From NCBI GenBank assembly GCA_905250115.1, contig CAJNOI010000070.1, forward strand, positions 293,856 through 357,855: DNA of 64,000 nt, written 5' to 3'. The translations under genes and the position numbers were made by a program. Source of the DNA: Adineta steineri. Lineage: Eukaryota > Rotifera > Eurotatoria > Adinetida > Adinetidae. The notes beneath the pieces were generated by a model. That model was not told the origin of the DNA and ran no database searches. It worked only from the letters and a program-made list of their open reading frames with translations. Positions 45,136-56,929 of the stretch are shown here, one piece after another (the first letter of the stretch is position 1; every line of letters starts with the position of its first letter).

Positions 45136-47496
45136 TTAATAATTCACCCTTTTATTTCGTCGGGCAACATCCAGATGTTGTGCTCCTTCGTCTCCGATTT
45201 CGTTGCTCCAGAGCTTCAATGTGGTGAGTGTCTATTTGAGAAAGTACAAGTAGTTTTGTGAAATAGGTTAAGAGTGAATGAGTTTTACCGTGTTAATTTG
45301 TAGTGCATCACCAAGATATTGTGCTCCTTCAGCTCCGATGTAGTTGCGATCGAGCTCCAATGTGGTGAGTGTCTATATGAGAAAGTACAAGTAGTTATGT
45401 GAAATAGGTGAAGAGTGAATGAGTATTACTNNNNNNNNNNNNNNNNNNNNNNNNNNNNNNNNNNNNNNNNNNNNNNNNNNNNNNNNNNNNNNNNNNNNNN
45501 NNNNNNNNNNNNNNNNNNNNNNNNNNNNNNNNNNNNNNNNNNNNNNNNNNNNNNNNNNNNNNNNNNNNNNNNNNNNNNNNNNNNNNNNNNNNNNNNNNNN
45601 NNNNNNNNNNNNNNNNNNNNNNNNNNNNNNNNNNNNNNNNNNNNNNNNNNNNNNNNNNNNNNNNNNNNNNNNNNNNNNNNNNNNNNNNNNNNNNNNNNNN
45701 NNNNNNNNNNNNNNNNNNNNNNNNNNNNNNNNNNNNNNNNNNNNNNNNNNNNNNNNNNNNNNNNNNNNNNNNNNNNNNNNNNNNNNNNNNNNNNNNNNNN
45801 NNNNNNNNNNNNNNNNNNNNNNNNNNNNNNNNNNNNNNNNNNNNNNNNNNNNNNNNNNNNNNNAATAGTTAAATGAAATAGATGAAGAGTGAATGAGTAT
45901 TACTGTGTTATTTCGAAGTGCATCACCGAGATGTTGTGCTCCTTCAGCTCCGATGTAGTTGTTTCGGAGATTCAATATGGTGAGTGTCTATATGAGAAAG
46001 TACAAATAGTTAAATGTAATAAGTAAAGAGTGAATAAATATTAGTATGTTATTTTATGGTGCATCACCGAGATGTGGTGCACCTTCGTCTCTAATTTGGT
46101 TGTATGAGATATCCAGTTTGGTGAGTGTTCACATTCGTTTTTTTGGAAATTGATATGAGAGGGATTTTAGATGGATGTTGTTATTACGTCGCGTTCTGCA
46201 TCGGTGTTTTGAAGATATGGATCTGAGATAGTATGGTTTTTATGGAGTTTTCTACACATTGAAAGCAATTGGAAGTTGTGAGTGATAGAAGATTAAACTT
46301 ATGACGTATTTGTCATGAATACACAGACATCCTCATCATCGTGTCGGAATGGTATTGTCAAAGACAAAGGATTAAGTGAAGAAAGGGAGGGGCTTCTGAC
46401 GAATTGATGATTAGTTGCGTAAGGAATCTTGAGTAATGAATTGAAGAAGCCTACTCTGGTTTAGCGTTGCTTGGTAATGAGTACTTCGCTTTCAGAAGAC
46501 GCTTTGTTGAGGGTGTGGGCGTGGGTGTGAGTGTGAGTGTATATCGGTGGATTGGGGTGGATGGTTGTGGAAGTTGGCGGGGATATACGGAAGAATAAGA
46601 CACCCACAGCCGCACCTCTACTTTACACCGGGTCTAGACTCATACATTTTTCTGATAATATTATATATGAACAATGATGAAGAATCAGTTGCACATTTGT
46701 ACTTTTTTAGCTAGTTTTCGCCGCATTGGTTGCTGTTTTAATGAGAATGCGAGGAATTTTACGGGAACTTGTTGGACTTCACCGAGACGCTTTGAATTCC
46801 AAGGGAAACAGCAGGAAACAAATAAAACCAAATGATTGGTTGTGGGTTGAATTGTAAGCGATTCAGTTTAGTATTTGCTGCAGAAAAATTCACGAAAATG
46901 CGTCGAAAAATCGGGCCGTATATGCGAGATTCTGGTTTCATTATGTTCTTGCCTTTTCCGTGCTAGAAAGTTGTATTTTGAAGTTAAGATTATGCGTTTC
47001 CGCTGGTAGTCCGTCAGAAACCGCTGTGTTCTTGCCTGGATGCGAGTGGGATTCTGTGAGTGTCTGTCGGAATGTAGCAAGCATAAGATAGCCTTTCGAA
47101 GTTTTTACGATAGAGGACTAGCTAGGACGTACCAGGATCCGCGTACGGTGCTTTCCGACTAGGATTACTGCTTCCATTTTCGTATGGTTTTCCTGTCGGA
47201 TCTCGAAGGCGGAATCATCGACCTGTGGATTGATAGATTAGCCTATCTCACAAGAGGCTCATTGCCTACTATTTTATAAAGTTTATAGATCGTAAGGGCG
47301 AAGAAAAAAATTTGAAGATTGATGAACATTAGCCGGGTATAATAAGAAAAAATCTTACCTGATATCGATCGTAGGTGTCAACGATTTGGTTGAGTCGCTG
47401 GCATACATTTCGCATAGAACACAGTAGAGTGAAATCACTCTGATGGTCTAAAATTCGATAGACAAGCTCTACCGGTAATGTAACCAAGCTTGACAT
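45136..47496 (-). CDS. F-box-like N-terminus plus leucine-rich repeats (gapped, possibly decaying)
   Basis: Exon 1 (47496-47359) encodes SSLVTLPVELVYRILDHQSD and continues to a GTAAGA donor in phase 0, an F-box-like start of bdelloid LRR genes. The LRR exons are 84 bp, each one 28-residue ribonuclease-inhibitor-type repeat in phase 0: 45987-45904 (LNLRNNYIGAEGAQHLGDAL), 45372-45289 (LELDRNYIGAEGAQYLGDAL) and terminal 45231-45136 ending RRNKRVNY-stop. A further repeat at about 46127-46055 (LDISYNQIRDEGAPHLGDA) has lost its AG acceptor and has a stop, so it is probably skipped or dead. A 433-N gap removes more repeats. The link from exon 1 to the repeats spans about 1.2 kb, with a hairpin in it, and is inferred from phase. 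A role in substrate recruitment for SCF ligases or recognition is possible. Confidence 0.6.
45431..45863. other. Assembly gap, 433 N, inside LRR array
   Basis: The gap interrupts 141-bp exon-intron units. The distance between intact exon starts (45987 and 45372, 615 bp) is not a multiple of 141, so the N count is only an estimate. Confidence 0.95.
46508..46620. repeat. Telomere-like hairpin, locus 12
   Basis: The left arm starts TTGAGGGTGTGGGCGTGGG and the right end is GACACCCACAGCCGCACCTC. It lies in the presumed long intron of the LRR gene. One of the two longest members. Confidence 0.7.
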
Positions 47497-48489
47497 GATT
47501 TTGTTTGTCTCCGATAGAAACTGTTGAAATGTGTGATGTGTTGTTGCTTTTATTTCTTCTTTTGAAATACGTATTTACTTCACGTGTGTCGCATTTTTCT
47601 TTTGATGGTGCAACTACGCGTTCGAAAAAAGAAAGATAGAAGAAAAAAGGCAACGACAAAATGTCTTTCTTGTACAAATAGGTAGAAGCAACGGCTTGAT
47701 TGATTGAAGTTTAGCGACACGATGATGTATGCAAAATGTGAGAATATGATACTCCTGATCACAAATAAGGATCTCCACTTGGTTTCTAAAAAAGCCATAG
47801 TAAGAAACTATGTTCGCACGTATAGTGATTGATCTTCTATTAAATAAATCGCAAAAACATGTATTTAAAAAAAAAACTTTCTTATTGATGGTTGTGTCAC
47901 CATCTGCTAGTGTCTCTCGGTGTCGTATTTTTGGTAGGTATTTTAAGGAGTTCAACGAATCAAGAGAAAACATGTACGCTGTTGTAGAAGCACACATTAT
48001 GTCATAGCAAGCCATCTTGAGGGTGGGGTGTGAGTGTGGCTTGTCGTCTCACACAGACACACACCACATCCTAAATTAGGCAGTATGATTTTTAATTGAG
48101 AATTATTTGAAAATATAATTAAAATCTTCGAGAGATGTACATAGTATATATAACATTGACGATATTCATGCATTCACCTATACGAAATATAAGTTACGAG
48201 CCCTATCTGACTCTGATGATATGCAAAATACATTTTTAAGGCTGCTCCATAATCAGTTGATGTATAGATATGTAGTAAAAGAGAATATCATGATGATCGT
48301 TCTTTTATATATTTATATAAAATATGCTTTGTTAATGGTTTCAAAATGGAGATAAAAGTAGAGCAAAGATTATGAAAGCAAAAAAAGAGGCAAAGAACTC
48401 GTGCAACGTAAGAGAGATAAGAAATATATTTTTATATTTCATCATACATTACAGTGCTATTCTTTTAAAAATACAAAGTAACATATAAC
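47497..48489. other. Intergenic between divergent LRR and U-box genes
   Basis: About 1 kb that should hold two divergent promoters. It contains a hairpin at 48017-48072. No gene is seen; the 133-codon minus-strand frame at 47614-48015 lacks domain signals. Confidence 0.5.
48017..48072. repeat. Telomere-like hairpin, locus 13
   Basis: CTTGAGGGTGGGGTGTGAG on the left, CACACACCACATCCTAA on the right. Confidence 0.65.
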
Positions 48490-50461
48490 ATGTCTTCTCT
48501 AGACCAACAACAATATTTAATTTGTCCAATAACATTAGAGTTATTCAATGATCCAGTGACAGCTAAAGATGGTTATACGTATGAAAGAAAAACAATAACT
48601 GATTGGATCAATCAACATGGTACAAGTCCAATAACAAAGAAACCTCTGACTGTAGAGCAATTGACTTCAAATCATGCAGTTAAGAGTGCTGTAGAAGCTT
48701 TTAAACAGCAGTATAATATACAATCAAATACAAATAATATTGGTACTATTGATGAATTATTAAATATAATAAGATCAATCCAATTTTTTTTCTATTTTAC
48801 ACTAGATAATAAAAGACAAAATTTGCAAAATTTAGATGTTCTCTGTCGATATTGTTCATCAAAACAACAGTTGAACAATATAAAACAACATCAGGTGATT
48901 CATCAGACTAGAATAGATCTGAGAAGATTACAATCAACACGTTTTTTCTCTACTTAGGTAAAATGTTCATCGAATCCTGTTAATATAGCACCATTTAATA
49001 TAGCAGATAATGAAAATATTTTTGCAACATCACAACAAACTTTACATAATGAAAAGAAATTTAGTTTCATCAATCCATTCGCACAACAAACAACAAATTC
49101 AATGGCTGATGAAGAATCTAATCAAAATTCAGCAACATCTAACGTATTGTCACAAGGAAATCAATGCTTATCATTGAAAAATCGTAAAGTAAAATATTTG
49201 CTGGCGATTTTGTTAGGTATCGTATTAGCAACGATTGCAATTACATTAACGGTTTATTATGTAAAACGTGAAAAACATGAACCTTTATCAGGTCAGTCTT
49301 CTTTTCTATTTATAATCAGTAGAAACAACATTTATCTCAACTTCGACAATAGATTCAACAACAGCAACAATGACCTATCAATCAACGACAACTTCAACTT
49401 CCACAACGACTACAACATCAATGATAACTTCAACTTCAACCTCGACTACAACTTCCACAACGACTACGACATCAACGATAACTTCAACTACCACGACGAC
49501 GACTACAACATCAACAACAATCTCAACTACAACCTCAAGTATTCCTTCTACTCCTCAAGTACCTTGTGCTTCTGCCGAATGGAACTTAAATGGAATTACA
49601 GTTACTTCCGATGTATATGATCCATACAATCTTGCTATTGATAGTCAAGATAATGTTATAGTTGCTGATACTGAAAATCATCGTTTACGAAAATTTTTTA
49701 ATAACGGAACAGATATTATATTACCACCAAAAACAAAAATAACGAGTGTTTTTATTGATCAATTTGATAATATCTACATTGCTGATTCGTTCGGTGATGA
49801 AGTTCAAGTATTGACTTCAAATGGTGATTTAATAACAACGATTGATGGAAGTAATATCACAGACAGTTTCTATGATAATTTAAAACTTGATGGTCAACCA
49901 GGACTTTATGTTGATAAAAATAATACTGTTTATATTTCGGATACTGGTCATCATCGAATTATCAAATACTTTCTAAATTTAAATTATGGAATTGTTGCAG
50001 CTGGTGAAAATGGTCAAGGCTCGGAATTAAATCAATTGAATTCTCCTTATGAAATTTATGTCGATGAAATTTATGAAATAGGTGCAATTTATATTTGTGA
50101 TCATCAAAATCATCGAATTCAAAAATGGCTTAATGGAGCTAAGGAAGGAATAACTGTAGCTTTTAGTGATGAGCAATTACATTCTCCCATAGCAATTCTA
50201 CTACAGCCAATAGAAAATCAAATGATAATGTTTATATCAAGTTTTTCCGGTGATCAAGTTTTAAAATGGATACCATTTGCACAAGAAGCAGAATCTATCG
50301 TTGTTGGAATTAGTGGTCATATGGGTACCGAAGCAGATAGACTATTTTCGCCAAGAGGTATTAAATTCGATAAATATTGGAATTTGTTTGTTGCTGATAC
50401 TGGAAACAATAGAATACAAAAATTTCTATTTAATACTTCTTCATGTGAAAACAGTTATTGA
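48490..50461 (+). CDS. U-box / transmembrane / NHL beta-propeller protein
   Basis: Three exons, 48490-48894, 48958-49291 and 49320-50461, give a 626-codon frame. Intron 1 (63 bp, GTGATT..CTTAG) is phase 0; intron 2 (28 bp, GTCAGT..TCAG) is very short. Exon 1 has a complete U-box E3 domain: LICPITLELFNDPVTAKDGY, TYERKTITDWINQHG, SPITKKPL. Exon 2 is a disordered linker and one transmembrane helix, KYLLAILLGIVLATIAITLT, flanked by basic residues. Exon 3 is a threonine/serine-rich stalk and about six NHL repeats, such as NLAIDSQDNVIVADTENHRL and GIKFDKYWNLFVADTGNNRI. This predicts a cytosolic ubiquitin ligase and an outside propeller. A further in-frame 63-bp intron (48743-48805) is possible inside exon 1. 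Two separate genes are the alternative, but the downstream exon has no convincing promoter or start. Confidence 0.72.
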
Positions 50462-51499
50462 ATAGAAATATGATATACTCTTTTCTTACTGTTTTGCTCA
50501 TATTTTTTTTTGAATGGAAAAAAATGCATTTAGAAAGAGATAATTATCTATGAAAGGCAACTATTGTTTATCAAACTTTGCTATTTGAATACAATCAGTC
50601 TCGTCACTTTTATTAATACATATAAGAATGTGTTCTTGAGAATGCTTCTTATCGTTAATTACAATGCTATTTAAAAGATAATTATTTTCCATATTATTTT
50701 TATAGATATCTTCAGGAGAACGAGAAATCGTACCGGAAGACAATTTTTGCCTCTAAAAAACTTTACATCTTATTTCATCTGAATTACAGTCGTATCTACT
50801 TGTTGTAATTATTGATAAATCTTGATTTTTTCTAGCGCTTGATATTCGAGTAAATTGAATAGTATTAAAAGAATTCGAATTAACAGTACCATTTAATTAA
50901 CTGAATGATATTTGGTAATCAGTTATTACCAGCTCTAGAAACAGCTTTCCATTTGTACGATTATAAACAATACGATTATGATACAGCATCACTCTGAATG
51001 ACTACACGATAGTTTTTCAATCAAATTGAACAATTAAATATACGGTGAATCGTATTATGTTAGAAGAATTAACATATAATATATCTTATGACAAATATTT
51101 TGCACTATGTAAATCTCTAACATGTATTTATTCAAAAGTAGAACGACCGACGTACATTTATCTATATTTTGACAAAAATTATTGGTTCACTTCGTGGATT
51201 AACATTAATATCAGAATATATTATTTCACCTGCTGTTTGTTTTATACGAAATCGCGATAATTTTAAAAAATGGTATTAAATATGTTTATTATAAATATTC
51301 ATTCATAGACTTATATATTGTACATGAAACATATCAAGCAGAGAAAGATATCATAAGCTGAAATTGTTGAAGTTTATTATATTTTATTTAAAGATATATA
51401 GCGAAAAGATTTGTAAAAAGCCTTAATATTAAGTGAGCAATGATTTAATGAAATTATGAAATATTAATGAATAAATGAGTTTTAGTTTATATATGAGTT
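50462..51499. other. Intergenic, no feature recognised
   Basis: About 1 kb of AT-rich sequence between convergent genes. Short ORFs lack domain signals. Confidence 0.5.
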
Positions 51500-53086
51500 T
51501 TAACATTGTAAGAGAACGCTGACAGTGCTTGAACCACTATTTGCGACAATAATATCAGGTTTATTGTCATAATTTACATCGGCTACGGCAACTGAATGTG
51601 GATTAGAGCCAGTTGAGTAAGTAATTTGATTCTGAAAGGTACCACCACCCATGTTAAGAAGAATACTAATCGTGTTCGTGCCAGAATTTGCAACGATAAT
51701 ATCAGGTTTGTTGTCGCTATTAATATCAGCTACTGCCACTGAGTACGGAAATGTTCCAACGAGATACGTAGTTTGAGGAAAAAAAGTACTACTACCTGTG
51801 TTGAAAAGAATACTAATTGTACTCGAATTAAAATTTGCGACGACGATGTCTGCTTTGTTGTCGTTATTAATATCGGCTACGGCTACGGAGTATGGAGAAC
51901 TTCCAACAGCATATGATGTTTGAGGCAAAAAAGTACCGTTACCAGTATTGAAAAGAACAACAACATTGTTTGAACCATAACATGCAGCAATAATATCGGG
52001 ATTATTATCATTATTGACATCAACTACTGCTATTGATCGTGGATAAGTACCAACGGAATATGTAGTTTTATTCAGAAAAATACCATTACCTGTATTGAGT
52101 AAAACCGCAACATTGTTTGAACCATAATTTCCAGAAATAATATCAGGTTTATTGTCGTTATTCACGTCAGCTACCGCTACTGAATACGGAGATGAACCAG
52201 TTGAGTAATTTTGAAGGGGAAGAAATGTACCATTGCCTGCATTAATTAGAATATTAATATAGTTCCAATTATAACATGCAATGATAATATCGGAATAATT
52301 ATCATTATTCATATCAGCTAATGCAATTGAGATTGCAAAAGCACCGATATAATAAGAAGTTTCAGGAAAAAATGTACCATTGTTTCTATTGATCAGAACA
52401 CCGACAGTATTTGAGTTATAGTCTGCAACTATAATATCACGTTTATTATCATTATTAACATCGCCTATTGCTACTGCTATCGGATAAGAGCCAGTTGAAT
52501 AATATGTTTGATTAAGACATACACTATTGACAGTAGTCACTAGAAAATTTTGTGTTAAATTTAGTATAATATAGAAATACTACTGAATGATCTGAACGAT
52601 TTCAAAAATTTTAGTACTTAAATTAAAATACTTCTGCCCTTATATGTAAGTTCTGTTCATTTCATATGATTGATTTATAGAACAGAAATTCATTTAATTT
52701 TATCTATACTTACTCATTATTACCTCTCTATATAAGATTTATTGATACTAACCTGATACTATTCGTGTGTTAGAAATGACCATCATCGTTGTAGTCTGTT
52801 CATTAGCCAACATATTAGTATTGTTATCCGATACACCATAAAATAGTTCACAATTTGAAGTTAACCGATGAAAACTAGCTGCTTGGCAATGGTCTTCAGT
52901 CAGACAAATTATTTGACAAGCATGAACATCCAAAACAGTGACAGTAGCGAATGGTAAACAAGTTGTATTAGCACATTGAAACTGCTGACCAACCATTACA
53001 GACATATGACATGATCGTGTATTTTGTGCAGCTAATTGTGCAAACAGAACAAACAGAAGTGCTAATGAAATTTTTGACCAAACCAT
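51500..53086 (-). CDS. Secreted PAN/apple-like plus FG-GAP (VCBS) repeat protein
   Basis: Two exons, 53086-52753 and 52539-51500, with a 213-bp phase-1 intron (SG/V junction). The signal peptide is MVWSKISLALLFVLFAQLAAQ. A Cys-rich apple/PAN-type module follows: CHMSVMVGQQFQCANTTC, HACQIICLTEDHCQAASFHR, SNCELFYG. Exon 2 holds seven FG-GAP repeats of about 48 residues, each with a calcium-loop motif such as DVNNDNKPDIIVAN and a GNGTF turn. They probably fold into one seven-bladed propeller like integrin alpha heads. Extracellular adhesion or binding is inferred. No membrane anchor is seen. The N-terminal layout parallels the NHL gene at 18226. Confidence 0.88.
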
Positions 53087-54922
53087 AACTAATACGTTTA
53101 CAATGAAATGGAAGGTGTCTAATATGCAACATTATATACCTCTTGCATCTCACATATTAATTTTTTTCATCAACTTAATGGAAAACATTAACACATCCTT
53201 TTTATTTCTTAGAGTTGTCAAGTAAATTTTCATTTTCAAATTGGTATATGCTCTACTTTCTTTGTTAGTTTATGTGCAGTTTAAAGGTGTAGGTACATAT
53301 GTCTTATGCATTTTTTTATACTGAGATGATCAAAAGTAAAAATAAATATTTGATTGCGTGTTGTTTTTAGAATAATAAGATAACATTTATATCAAATTTA
53401 TGTTGTTGCGTGAATGTACAAAAACTTATATCCAATTGATGAATTATACAAAAAAAATTTTTATTATATACATCTATTAGTATGTCTTTTTTCATATTTA
53501 AATTACTTTAACATACATTAGATGAATAACAAACAATTATTTCAGAAGCAATCTGATGATGTGAAAAGAAACCATGGAAATAAACAGTTTTTTAATATCC
53601 CACTCTAATCGGAAATTGTATCGTTATCAATACATTAGAAAAATTAACAATATTACTGATTGACGTCATTACTTCATTTCATATATAGGCCATTTAAAGA
53701 AAACGATAGAAATTCTATTTTCAACTCTAATTATAACAGACGTTGCTGTCTTACAGTAGATTCTTGGAATGATATTTTATTTTTATTCTACATTGAAAAA
53801 TGAAGGCCACTTCTTCAAGACTCAATCTCAGCTTCCATACATTCAAACTGAATAATATTTTCAAAATATGATAGGACTATAATGATTCCAGGAAAAATTA
53901 AAAAATCGGTATTAAATTATATCAATGTCTATGTATATCATAAAAGCAATGTTTAATTTTAAAAGAAAAGGACTCTGCCATGCATTTTACCTTAACATCT
54001 GATGACAGAAAAAAAGTTGAGAAAAAAGATATAATTTCTGAAGGATCTGAAGATGGCCTATCATTTCATGGATTTATCTCAATTTCGACGAAAATTGATT
54101 TTGTTTTTGAGTAGAGGTTCTTAAGGATTATTTATATGAGTATACAACGAATGTGAAAAGAATCCATACAGTGGAAGGAGATGCCTGAAATTAATCACAA
54201 TTCTAATATAGAATGAGAACTCTTTTCAACAGAGCCAGTTGTGTATACTGATTGTTAATAGTATCATAATTTTTCAATTTGAAAATATCGAATAATAATA
54301 GTGAACGTCACTGTTAGACTAAAAGTCTCTTTCTGAAATTGTTTCTCGTTATATTTAAATTTGTCTAACAGCTAGTAGTTTCCAACTGATCTAATTCTTT
54401 TGACCCAAAGCTAGAAAACGCTCTTACTGCGGAATGAAAATATTTACTCAGTTAGAACACTCCTGTTGAAGAAATAAGATAATGAAGCTCAACCTTACAG
54501 TGAAAGTACATAGTAAGATCGAATCTATTCGAAGTGTAATGCCACTTCTATCACATGATTAGAAAATAAGTCTCAGAGTAATAAACGTTCAATTTACCAT
54601 TTACTTTTTGTGAGTTATCTTTTGTAAAAAAAGTAGATAGATAAAAAATTCTAATGTAGTTTTCAGATTTTTCATAAAACAATCTTAGATATATTGTTTT
54701 TGGAATATTATATGGAAGACAATAATCTCTCTCGCACACGTTATATCATCTATGCACATTCTGACGTTCAATTAGACGATTGATCGTCAGATTAGAAAAA
54801 TAGAAAATTCCATGACGAAACATTCTCTTTTTCTTAAATTCTTAATTGGTGTGGAGAATTGCTCGCACAGACGAATATTGACCTTTTTCGTCGAATTCAA
54901 CAAAAAAAATAACTTTTCGTGC
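53087..54922. other. Intergenic, no feature recognised
   Basis: About 1.8 kb of AT-rich sequence with only short ORFs. It contains the promoter side of the FG-GAP gene. Confidence 0.5.
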
Positions 54923-54930
54923 TATAAATA
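54923..54930 (+). promoter_or_regulatory. TATA box of the small secreted-protein gene
   Basis: TATAAATA lies about 50 bp before the ATG at 54981. Confidence 0.55.
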
Positions 54931-54980
54931 GACACGACTTTTTCTTTGCCTCTTCATTCAACTGCAATAAGTAACAAAAC

Positions 54981-55318
54981 ATGATTACTTTAACTGTCGT
55001 TCTTCTTCTTACAATTGTATGTTTATCTGCTGTCAAATCGAACTCAATTAATTACAATAAAGAAAAGTGAGTTATTTTCTTACTGTTAACGTATATTAAC
55101 GCATTGTCGATATATTTAGATATAAAATTCAATCGAACAAGGATTTATACAGTGGAACTTTCGATGACACTGTTTGGGGTTTAACAGAAAACGATTTCGC
55201 TGATGGAGAGAAATATCGTCATCAACAGGTTGTTTGTTATTGTCAAAATAAAAGAAATGAATGCGTTACGGATTGTCGTATGTGTCCACCATATCCTTTT
55301 CTCTGTGGTGATTATTAA
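54981..55318 (+). CDS. Small secreted cysteine-rich protein
   Basis: Two exons, 54981-55066 and 55120-55318, with a 53-bp GT-AG intron and consistent phase, encode 94 residues. The start MITLTVVLLLTIVCLSAVKS is a strong signal peptide. The mature part is charged, then ends in a six-cysteine cluster, VVCYCQNKRNECVTD followed by CRMCPPYPFLCGDY-stop. The pattern C-x-C-x6-C-x3-C-x2-C-x7-C suggests a disulfide-stabilised extracellular peptide. I do not recognise the family. A TATA box upstream and good splice sites support a real gene, although each exon is short. Confidence 0.72.
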
Positions 55319-56929
55319 TAATATTCGCAAATACACGTAACTACTCTGTATTGACATAATATATGAATTTGTGTGTATAATTTTGTTTTTTTGTTGAATT
55401 AATAAATTGTGATGATGTGCTAACTAATAAATTGGATTCAGTAAAGATGTTGATGAATATAATACATGTTCTATTGACAAAATTCATGAAAATATACATA
55501 AATGAGCCTTCTATCTATCATTGATTTCACGCCGAACAACAACCTAATTATTCGTTAAGGACATTGAAATATTAAAACATATCAGATGTAAACTTTGTTT
55601 GGATATGAATCGGGGGATACTAATGGAAAAGATCATTTTTATGAAGAAAACTGTATTCAATCGAACTTTTACAGTAAGATGAATTGTTCTGATAATATTC
55701 AATTGCGAAATCATCTTTTCAAATACATTATGGGAAACATTGTTAGTCGTGTTGATTGATTTGAATCATAAAAATATTGGATTGTGTTCTTGACAAAAAA
55801 AGGTGGTGTGTAGAAAAAAAATGATACCCTTAACTACTGGCAATGTGTTAGATTTAGATCAAATTCCAATTTATATAAGGATAACGAAAGATGTAAGTAT
55901 TGATATCAAATCTTCCGATGTACTATAAATTATTACTACATATACAACACACCTTTTTCCTTCTGCAACTATTGGTGTTTTTGTTATGAAATGTTTTTTA
56001 AGATAGTGTTTGATAAAATAAATAAAATAGAATGAAACATTATGCTAATGAAAAAGCCCGTCAACTTGTTTTTCATCTGGCAATCCTGATATTAACTGTG
56101 TAAACTCTGCTTGCATAATGATGATGTGTCTATACATGTAAGTTAAAGTACTGAAATACTTTTTTTCCAATTTGTATTTTACGGACAATTCGCTCCTTAA
56201 TATGGTAATCAACTAAAAGTTTGTAAGAAATTAGAATTTTAATTAATAGATGAAATTCTAAGTATGATGATAAAAATGTGTTGCATTTGAGATAATGAGA
56301 AATGTTTTTCGCTTTAAAGTAGACAAAGATTAAGTTATAATCCAAAGCTTAACATCATTATTCAAAAAATATTATTAAAAATAGATGAATATGAAATATT
56401 AACAAACATTTTGTTACCTTTATTTTAAAAACATGTTCTATGTTTATAAATCTTAGACCATTTCTCAAATTACAATTTACAATATATATCAGACTATAGA
56501 AATTAGTGATTAAACGGGGATTTTCTGAACATGGGTTGTATTATATACATAGTATTTATTTCATATTAGCATGTATTTAATTGCATATCTATAGTTTGGT
56601 AAAGAGATAACATGATTTACCACGGTCTGGATGAAATGACGGAGTTTAGAAATGACTTTTGAATATAGTTTGAACTTAAACAGAAATCATGCGGAATGAA
56701 CAAACCATTATAGTAATGAGTTAATAATCATCATAATTCGTGTCGTTTCAGAGTTTTATCAAAAAGATTTGATAAAGACTTTGATGGTTTTTTATCATCA
56801 CTCACAATTGTCATGAATGTAGACTTATCACAAGGAGTCATTTTGAAAATAGTACGAAGAGAGAGATATGACATTCAAATGAGATTATATATTTGCGTAG
56901 AGCAAATGTTTTTACTCATTAAATAAAAA
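55319..56929. other. Intergenic, no feature recognised
   Basis: 1.6 kb of AT-rich sequence between two plus-strand genes. It may hold the GPCR promoter. No clear motif. Confidence 0.5.

Noticed and set aside
47614..48015. 133-codon minus-strand ORF between the LRR and U-box genes
   Set aside because: No recognisable domain or splice structure, skewed composition, and overlap with other open frames on both strands.
7555..48072. CRISPR-like array from repeated GT-rich units
   Set aside because: The units are widely dispersed single hairpins without regular spacers, in a eukaryotic genome.
49102..49620. Separate 172-residue gene rich in Asn/Asp (FNDNFNFHNDY...)
   Set aside because: It is the alternative frame of the ACN-repeat stalk. 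The correct frame after the 28-bp intron is the Thr-rich stalk leading into NHL repeats. A possible caveat is the unusual shortness of that intron.
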